Source: Nectonema munidae
Lineage: Eukaryota > Nematomorpha > Nectonematoida > Nectonematidae
Reading direction: 5' to 3'
DNA: 64,000 nt
Assembly: GCA_030549495.1 (NCBI GenBank)
Contig: JAUIRK010000570.1
Span: 792,501 to 856,500 of the forward strand
The translations under genes were made by a program, and so were the position numbers. This document shows positions 1 through 9,600 of the stretch, in pieces. The notes below the pieces were generated by a model, which saw only the letters and a program-made list of their open reading frames with translations, was not told where the DNA came from and searched no databases. Every line of letters begins with the position of its first letter. Position 1 is the stretch's first letter.

Positions 1-632
1 AAAAATGATTTCTCAACTAAAATCTCCATTTTGATTTCTCCTGGATATATATGTATATATATATATTAATTAGAGTATCTAAAAAATGAAAACAATTTTT
101 TTCACTTATATATATGCATCTGTTGGTGGTAGTCAGCTCGTAAAATAATATGCAATATATTTAAAATTCTTAGTATTAAAAATCAATTTTTGACAAGCAA
201 GGATGTCACAGTCTTTTTGGGTAACATTGGAAACGTCAAACTATAAGAACGTCACCTTACACTTTGGAATTCGCATCACAGACCACTTTTAAAACGGTCG
301 TTTAAATCGAAGAGTATAAATAAAAAAGTAAGTAAACTAATTTGCGTAGAGGTGTAATAAAAAATTTCCTCTTTTTATTCAGACCCTTTTTCTTTGGACA
401 TCAGAATTTTTGCGTTGTCCAGCAAAGATTTGCATGTCAGAAATACATTTCGTTTTTTCCTTTCTTTTGCCTTTCTTGGTCTTGCCACGCTACTTACTAT
501 GTTGATACAAAAATTTGGATAAAATTGCTTGTCAGTGTTGTACTATAAATATAATTCATCACTTTGTTTTATACCCATCTACCAAAAAAATTCTTTCCTC
601 TATTTTATATTAAATATGGTTTATATTTTTAG
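1..632. other. AT-rich leader before the microexon array
   Basis: No coding exon can be fixed here. A TATA-like string (tataaataaa, 315-324) is followed at once by a strong donor-like gtaagt at 328-333, so the stretch could be promoter plus 5' exon, or intron if the gene starts left of the window. A short frame at 434-505 begins MSEIHFVFSFLLPFLVLP, which resembles a signal peptide, but no donor in the phase needed by the exon at 633 was found after it. Confidence 0.4.
315..324 (+). promoter_or_regulatory. Candidate TATA box
   Basis: TATAAATAAA lies about 310 bp upstream of the first microexon on the same strand. In this base composition such strings occur by chance, and no transcription start is visible, so this is only a candidate. 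Confidence 0.2.
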
Positions 633-644
633 GTGGTATACAAA
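633..644 (+). CDS. Microexon 1 (12 nt)
   Basis: GTGGTATACAAA between tatttttag and gtaaat. In phase 1 it reads (A)GT GGT ATA CAA A, giving S-G-I-Q. It is the only copy with Ile for Leu. Its flanks match those of microexons 2-4. Confidence 0.62.
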
Positions 645-3600
645 GTAAATTTTAAATTTTTTACATCTCTCAAACTGGTTAAATAAAATAAAATAAAAAT
701 TGATTAATTTAAAAAATAAATATTGAGCATATAACTATCATTTAATAATTTAGATTCTATAATTTAAATTCTTCTTTTCCAATCCTATTAAAAATTTTTG
801 TAATAATAAAATTAACTTTAATTATTCTTATATTTTTAGGCGGCTTACAAAGTATATTTTAAAATTTCTAAATCTCTCAAACTATGGTTAAATAAAATAA
901 AATAAATATGAATTAATAAATAAATCAATATATAACTATAATTTAATAATTTAGTCATATAACTTTATTTATTATTAAATTCTTCTTTTCCAATCTTGTT
1001 AAAAAATTTTGTAATAATAAAATTAACTTTAATTTTTTAATATTTTTAGGTGGCTTACAAAGTATATTTTAAAATTTTTAAATCTCCCAAACTGGTTAAA
1101 TAAAATAAATATCAATTAATTTAATAAATGAATGTTGATCATATAACTAATTTAACAATTTATTTATGTATTTGAATTTTAATATCTAATATGCTTCTTG
1201 GATTTTTTAAAAAAAAACATTTTTTGGCGCGTTTATGCCCGCGACAAAAAAGATGATTTTCGAAATTCATTTTAATTACAATGAAATACGAATTCGTCTA
1301 CGTTTCTTCAAGGAATATCTTAAATTTTATGGAAATAAATAGAATTCTTCTCGCAACACTTTTCTATATCTCAGTTTTTTAAACATATTAAAAATAATGG
1401 GATTAATTTGAAACTTGTGAACTCATATTTTTTATGAATTTGTGAAAAAAATAATTTTTTAATGAATTTTTTATTTTAAATACAGCAATGATTTTTTTTA
1501 ATTTGTTTAAAAAAATTAAGTTTATTAAAGTTTTGAGAAGATTTGCATTTATTTCGATAAAAAGTCATAGCTATAATTAAAGGGTTTTCTTAAAAGTACT
1601 CTCCAATTGAATAATAACTTTATTTAATATTAAATTCTTCTTTTATTAAAATTTTTGTAATAATGAAATTAACATTAATTATTCTTATATTTTTAGGCGG
1701 CTTACAAAGTATATTTTAAATTTTTTAAATCTCTCAAAATAAAATAAATATGAATTGATTTAATAATTTAGTCATGTATTTGATTTCACTATGTAAAAAA
1801 AATGTATCAGTCCAATCGACTGAATACCGTCGTAGTATTTGTTTTTTTGTGACATCGATATTTTTATCATTTTTATTAACCCAAATTTTGATTAAACATT
1901 GTATTTTTGAGCCGTTCATCTACTTATCTTTTAAGATTATAAATTTTTTTATTTGTTCCAGTAATTATCTTTAAAATGGGTAAAAGACACTATGAGCTAT
2001 AAATTGATGATTTTTATGTGGAATATATTGGCTAAAAGCAAGCAAAATATATTTAAATGCAACCAAATATTGAATCGCGTATGAAGAATATTTTTTGTGT
2101 AAATCAAAGACCAGGATAATATGCCCGTTGCTCATATTGCTAATCTAACAGAAAAAAGATCTAAGCTTACAACAAAAGATTCATTTTCCAAAATAAAAAG
2201 AGCTTGCTCACCTAGTGAATGACATAAAACCTACTAAGACAGGAGTTGTCTTGTTTGCATCAAAGTGAAAAAAATGACATTTTTTGGCCCCAAGTGTAAA
2301 CAGTTTAAAGTACCGAGCATGACAGAAAAGATTTTTACGTTATAAACTTCTTAAGTCTGCACAAAGACAAAACGTTTATTGAACTCGTATTAAAGCATCC
2401 GCCAGATCAATGTTGTATGTTCATTGATTCTTCTATAAAGAGTCTCAAGACTGTTTGTTTTGATTCACAGCATCATATCAATCTATCCCTATTGGTTACT
2501 ATTTTAAAAAAGAAGCCTACTTAAAGGTAACGTTTTTTCTAGACATAAGATATACAATGAGTATGGATGGAAAATATGCGCTAACTTCAAGATGTTCAGA
2601 ATCCTACAAAAAGTGAAGGAATAAAGAAAACAGAAGAGTAATCTCTTAGGCTTATGTTCAAAAATCTTACAAAGTGTGAATGAATAAAGATAGCAGAAAA
2701 GTAACCTCATCAGCTGGCGTCCCAAAAATACGGTTCTCTTGTCTCTAGCAAAAAAAACTTCTCCCTTTCCTCGTCACCTTATATGGATCGCAGCCTAATA
2801 TTAACAATTTATGCAGAAGAAGGTAGAAGCTTTCCCAAGCTGTCAAGCTAAAGTAGTGGTTGAACTGTTTTATTAAAAATCAGCTAATATTTTGATGGTT
2901 GTTCATTAAAACTTCATTTTAGAAAAAATGTTATCCCGTGATATATATTTTTTTAGATCCGCCTTTTTTTTAAGTATTGGAATCAATGATACAAAAAATA
3001 AGTTTTTGTAATGTTTTTTATAAATATTGAAGACATACTAAAAATAATGTCACTTATAAAATTAGCACATAAAACATCATAAAAAACACTAAAATTTATA
3101 ATGAAACAAAAATTCCTCCAAAATTTGTAATCCATTGTGTTTTAATATCAAATATGTTTCTTTGATCTTTGAAAAAAATTATTAAATACAGAAATTAATT
3201 TATCAAGTTAAAAAAATATCGAAAACTTTTAAATGGGGCCACTTTTTAGTGAAATTAATACAATTTTTTCAAATCTTTTCTAAGTCTCAGTTTTTTTAGA
3301 CAAATTATAAATAATGCGATTAATCTGAAAGTTGTGAACTTATATTTTTTTGAATGTATAAAAAAAAATAATGAATTTTTTATTTTTCATTTTAAATAGA
3401 CATTATAAACTTTGAAAAAGATTGATTTTTTTAATTTGTTCAAAAAAAATAAGATTTCGCAAATTTATGAGAAGATTTTCTATTATTTCGGTAAAAGTCA
3501 TTCAAAATTAATGGCTTTTCTTAAATTACATGTACTTCCTAATTGAATAATAATAATAATAATCTTAAACTTTACTATAAAGTGTATAATTACAGAAAGT

Positions 3601-6600
3601 TCCTCCATTATTAATATATTTGACAAAAGTTGAAAAACTTTTGTTATGGCATCCGCCTTCAATTAGTTTTATAATGTGCCTGGCTCAATATATAAATATA
3701 TATATCATAAAAAATATATTTCATCTTTCTACTTTTGCCTATTTTATTCTTTACTTTGATTAATTAATTAAGTTGTTTGTGGCGTTCGCACCCATCCTTT
3801 CGGATATCTTGGCTCGCCCGGAATGCTGAGTCCAGGTCTACCTGGACTTTCCATCCCACTAAACACCTACCGGCCCTTGTTACTGCATAGCTATACCTTG
3901 TTATATATATTATTTTACAAGAATTTATGTTACAATATATAAATACAGCTGAGTGATCGATACTATCCTAACGCGAACGCTCCCAATTTAGGAAACAAAC
4001 TTATTGTCTGGTGATAGCTTGATTACTAACCACGTAGAATCGGGTCGCTAGAGCACTACCTAACCGTAAAAACTTTGATGTGACATCTTCCAGTTACATG
4101 ATTTCACTCAATCTTATTTATAGATAGAAAGCTCTACGCCAGCTCTCGGATCTCTTTTAGATCTACAAGTTGCGTCTTTAAAAATCAATCAATAATAATC
4201 TTATTTCTTATTTTGCTAATCGAATCCAGTTTTTCAAAACAGAAAAATTTTTGAAATAATAAAATTAACTTTAATCATCCTTGCATTTATAGGTGGCTTA
4301 CAAAGTAATACTTATTTTTTTACTGAGAAGCAAATTATAACTATACATTTAGATGCTAATAATAATAATAACTTTTTTTCAAAATTGCGAATACTTAAAA
4401 TACATTGAAAAGTGAAATTTGGAAGAAACTTCCATGAGTGTAGTCCAAGAGCCAAAGGGAAAAAATTAAAAAGAAGGAACTTTTGAAGGTTTATTATAGG
4501 GGGCCTGAGTAGGGTAGGTTAGCTACTGGATTCGATAACTCAAGGTCTTGGGTTCGATACCATATCAAGCCTCTTTTTTTCATAGTTCCATACAAGCGGC
4601 ACAATTGTGCCCGCAAAACCCCACGAAAACACCCCACGGTACTATTACCTTTATCTATTGGATATTAGGGCAATTATATTAATTTTTAATTTCCCATTTT
4701 TCAATCTTTTCTTCAAAATATTAATGAGATTAATTTATACTTATTATTTAGCTGGATTACAAGGTATGCCTTAATTACTTTAAATCAAACAAAAATATAT
4801 ATGTGTGTGATTTTAGTTTTTCATAAAACTATTTTTATTTTGTAATTTCTTAACTTTTTATGAATTCTACATAAAGGTAATATCATTATTATTCATACCT
4901 CAAAGAGTAGTGTAAGTTGACCGCAACTTCAAAACGAAACAATTGAATACTAATGATTTCTTTTTCATCTTTCATAAAATTAATTCTTGGCTCAAAAATA
5001 TGTAACAACATAAACGGTATTTTGTAATTACTTTTCATGTTGTTTTAATAAGTTTCTTATGTTGGCCAAATCACAATTCATTTCTCAAGAACCATATACT
5101 TCTATAATAAGTCAGCATTAGTTTGTATTAAATAGTCTTTTTCCAATATTTTTCAAAGTCATTACTAATATCTCATTTTATTTATAATTATATTTTAGGT
5201 GGTTTACAAAGTATGACTATTTTTTTTAAATCTGTTAAACAAATTAATTCCACTATCTTTTTTTTATTAAATACGAACTTTTGCTTTTCCATATAAAAAA
5301 AATGGATTACACATTTTGCTTATAAAAAATGAGAGTGTTATACTCCTTGGTCATTTTTTTAGGCTAAATTTTTTTAAAGTCCTCACTTTTGGCCACGTTA
5401 TCTTTAGAGTCTTTTTATCCTTTGTGTGATATACGTAACGGTTCGAGTAATTTATTTGATTTAACAACATAGCTAAAACTAGTTCACTTATTGCATCGAT
5501 AAAAATGAGAGTTATCTAACTAACTTTACTAACAAGTAATGCTACATTCACTAAATTGAATTAAAGCGTGGCATAATATACAGAATATAGAATAGAATTT
5601 ATTCCATATGCATGCGATAAAAAGATTAATTTTAACAGGTGAAGAAAAAGTTTAACATTTAAAAATGGAAGAATTACATGTTAAACATTAGAAAAGCTGA
5701 AATTAATACGCGTTCGAAATGTTGTATGAAATTTACCAAAAAATAAACATTGGAGAATAAAAGCGCAGCAACAAATGGCTTGATAAAATATAAAACAACT
5801 CCATGTTTACTAAGATTACAGTGTGTGCTAAGAAACATAAATTGACTCTATACAGAAATAGGAAATGGGAAGAAATTTCAAATATTTGTAGAATTTACAA
5901 GGAAAAAATAATATTAAAATATTCACAAAGATTATAAAGAACGAATATAAAGGTAGTCCGTCAGGATACAAAAAAACAAAGGGAATCTTGGAAAATCTCT
6001 ATGATTAATATCTTACTTACTGTATTAATTTTTTACAAACGATTTGACACTTTGATTAGATCATACACTTAAATTAATATTGGTAATAGTTTTAAATGTT
6101 AGAGCACGTAGTAAAATCAATTTAGAATCGATCGTTTACTTCTAACGTGTTTCCAGCAAGATATCTATAGAAAAAAGCAGGTTTTTCAATATATCCACCA
6201 TATATATTCAATTCCATCGTATTCCTTTATATACCCAAAAACAGATGCTAACCAGAAAATACAAATGACCTAAAATAAGGAATACCATGTGCTAGGTCCT
6301 TACAACAGATTATATAACTCTAATAACTTTTTAGTTCAGTTTTGTTTTTTTTCAATTCTAAATTGTTTCTTTTCACTAAATTTTCCTTTTTCAATTCTGT
6401 TTTGTATTTTGAATAGAAAAAATAGTTAAAAAAGTTAACTTAAAACTGAAAAAAGAGAGAATATAACTAAAAATAGTATATATGAAATATATATAAAAGT
6501 AAAAGAGTATCATAATAATTAATGATATTTGAAGCATTTTTGAAATTATAAAATGTGAATGAAGAGCCAGTATTCTCATATTTAGAGCAGGATTCCGTTA

Positions 6601-9600
6601 TTAAAGCGGTGGTAAAATAAGAACAATGGCAAAAAAATGAGGACATCTAACTGCACTACCATATGACAATTAAAACTTTTAAATTGGGAGCATTTTGCTT
6701 TTATTTAAAAAGAAATTTATTTATTTATTTATTTATTTATTTCTCCTATTCCTTGCATAAATTTTAAATCATTGAAATTTGATTTTCACAACATCCAATT
6801 TTCTACTTTAAGGCGGATTACAAAGTATACCTTAATCTATATTTTTCTAAAGTGCATAATGATTTTGTTAACGAATTGACATTAATAGCAAAATTGTATA
6901 CCCATTGTTATCCTCATAATAACTTCGGACCGAAGAGAACCAGCACAACTGTCCAAGAGAAGGAAATGACATGACAATCCTTTAAAAAATGATCATAGAT
7001 ATATTCGTCTTAAAAAAGTTGTTAGTTTAAAATGGGTACATATGGACCACAATCTATTATTTTGCCGAGTCGCCAAGAAATTAAACGTTGAAGCACTTCT
7101 TTATTCAGGTTTGTAAAGTTTCAAATCAAGGAGAACATAATGAACAATATACTTTTTAGTCAGGATAATATAAGATATTAAAGAACTCTTAAAATGAACT
7201 TAAGATCGTTCAGATTTGGTATGATGACGTATAAAGAATAGCTGGCATGATAAAAACTCGATGCAGTATAGATCCTTTATAACACGGTCGATTATAAGGC
7301 AGGATCCAATATAACTAGCGAAGATCTTTGATCCGGGTTTTTAATATATTCTAAAACTAAAAGTTAAATGCCATAATAATAAGAAATGATTTTAAAAAAT
7401 TTTAATAAACTTATTTCTTGTTTCAATCTGTGTGTACTTGTACGTAGGATAAAATTAAACAAGGTAAAATATCCCTAACTAATTTTTAAAGCGGACCATT
7501 TATAACACGGGTTTAGGACTTGGACCCTACTTACGGCGTCAAAGAGGATCTATACTGTATTACAAATAAAAAAACAAAGAGGAGAAAGTTGTGGAAAAGT
7601 TGAGAGCCACTACCTAGGAAATACTGAAGAGTACGATTGAAACAATTTGTCATTTTTCACCAGAGAAGCTTAAGAAAATTAAGAAAAGTTTGGAACCAGG
7701 TTAAATGATTGCTCTTGAAGATTCTGAAAAGGACGAAAATAAGAATAAGCTGATTCAATCAGACAAAAAGTATTAAAATAAATAGAGAAAAGACATAGAA
7801 ATTATAATAAAAAAAAATGATAGAAATAGTAAAAAGTCTTTATTCAAAATTTATTAAAAGAAAAATTTTTGCCCACTATGCTCCCCAACAGAACTACCAA
7901 CTGGAAGAGGGGGTAAAGAGTTGCTGTTGGAGTAAAGGCAAAATATGAAATTTTGAAAGAATAAATTTACTTTTACTCTTACTTGTTATAATAGGTGGCT
8001 TAGCTGGTATGAATTCTCTTTTCCTTTTCATTAATAATAACACACATATGTCATCCAAAATATAGAAGCATTCATTATATTATTATTATTATTATGATGA
8101 TTACAATATCCGCATACCAAAGTTAAATTTTTCTTGCTTAAAGGTAAAGGAGGTAAATGTTTCACTTCTTTATTTTTCATTTTGGTAATATAAATATTCC
8201 TATTTCAATCTATTTGCACTTAAATCCGTGATGTTCTTTGTAAAAAAGTTTCTTAACTTTCTTTTTTGATTTTACAGGCTTTGCACCGGGAGCAGGTAAG
8301 CAAAAATACACTCTTAAGCTTTTAGAGATTATATTTCATTAAAATTATCACACTTAGGCAAATCAAGTAAAAATAACACTTTTAAAACTTTTTTGAAAAA
8401 ATTAAAGAATAATATGTTCGCATCATTTTGCAACGATATTTTAAAACATCTTATATTTAAGGAAAACTGATTAGAAACAGATTTGCCAGCACAGCGAATA
8501 GACTTAGAAAAGAAAATCTCGCCCAAACCAATTGATCTCTCAAATGTATTTTTGAAAGAGTTTTGAATAAATGTATATTTTCGTTTTTTGTCTTTGTTTA
8601 TTAATTTTCCATACTGCATTACACCCCATTCCTCATCGATACCAATTTGTTCATAGTTTGATATAAGCGGTAAATCAGTGTCTTGTCATTGAAAACACAT
8701 CCACGGTAACTTTACCTTTACTATATATATATATGGGAGGTGAGTGAGGGTTCTGCAAGCTCTTAGCTTAGGGCCTAGAACTCAATCTTGTTGCACGTGA
8801 TTGATTGGAGGAAAAAAACACCAATTAAAGTTGTAGAACTATTCGTGTTCTTTTACTTCGCATTCAGTTGTACTGCAGAATATAATTTATTAAAATCACT
8901 GATTGATTAAATCTGGCAATACACTACTTCAAATTTTAAACAAATTTTTTAGTTTCAAAAGAAAAAATGTTTTATTTTTTTCTCTTATATCCTTTAGCAA
9001 TATTTTCCTTAGAGTATAATACTTATTTACGGTGAAAACCAAATATTAATACAAATATTATAATCAATGGAGTTGAAATTAGTTAAGCATACTATACTCT
9101 TATGTTTTTAAAAAATATTATTACAAATATTTCATGTTTCTCTTATATCCAAGTTCTGATAAAATGTTATATATATAAGAATATAAAAATAGTAGTAAGA
9201 GGTTTCATGGTTTTAAGTAAGTATAAAAAGAGGAGAAAAACAGAGTACCTCAAACTTTTTTTGAAAGATTCGAAAGAATGCAAGAAAAACCAATGAAAAA
9301 GTAAGGAAACTCACGTATAAAAAACACAGTATATTATAGATTTGATATACTATATCTTCGAGCGAGATAAAAAATCTTTTTTTTATAAAAAGATACGAAG
9401 TTTTTATTGGATAAACTTGCTCTTATAAAAAAGTGAAAAATCTAATCAAAAAGAACATACGTGTTAAGAGAGATAAAATCTAGAAAGATAGCTAGACCAA
9501 GTAACATCGGCAAGCCAGATATTCTTTTGATTTCCCTTACCTATATCCGATTTCACACTATTAATCATTATACATAACTATTGATTCAAGCAGCGTGTTT

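Larger units (their letters stand above)
1976..4290. other. Long AT-rich intron of the microexon gene
   Basis: No exon with the microexon signature was found here. The stretch holds a decayed protein remnant near 2.3-2.5 kb and an unusually GC-rich block at 3.78-4.19 kb, both listed separately. The rest is A/T-rich and low in information. Confidence 0.5.

Noticed and set aside
342-548. 68-codon open frame near the left edge
   Set aside because: It starts at TTG, has no plausible domain, and lies across possible splice signals in AT-rich DNA.
5300-5315. ggattacac core in an intron
   Set aside because: No AG precedes it and no donor follows at the right distance.
8329-8619. 96-codon minus-strand frame
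   Set aside because: AT-rich, no recognisable domain, no splice or promoter context; judged a chance frame in an intron.
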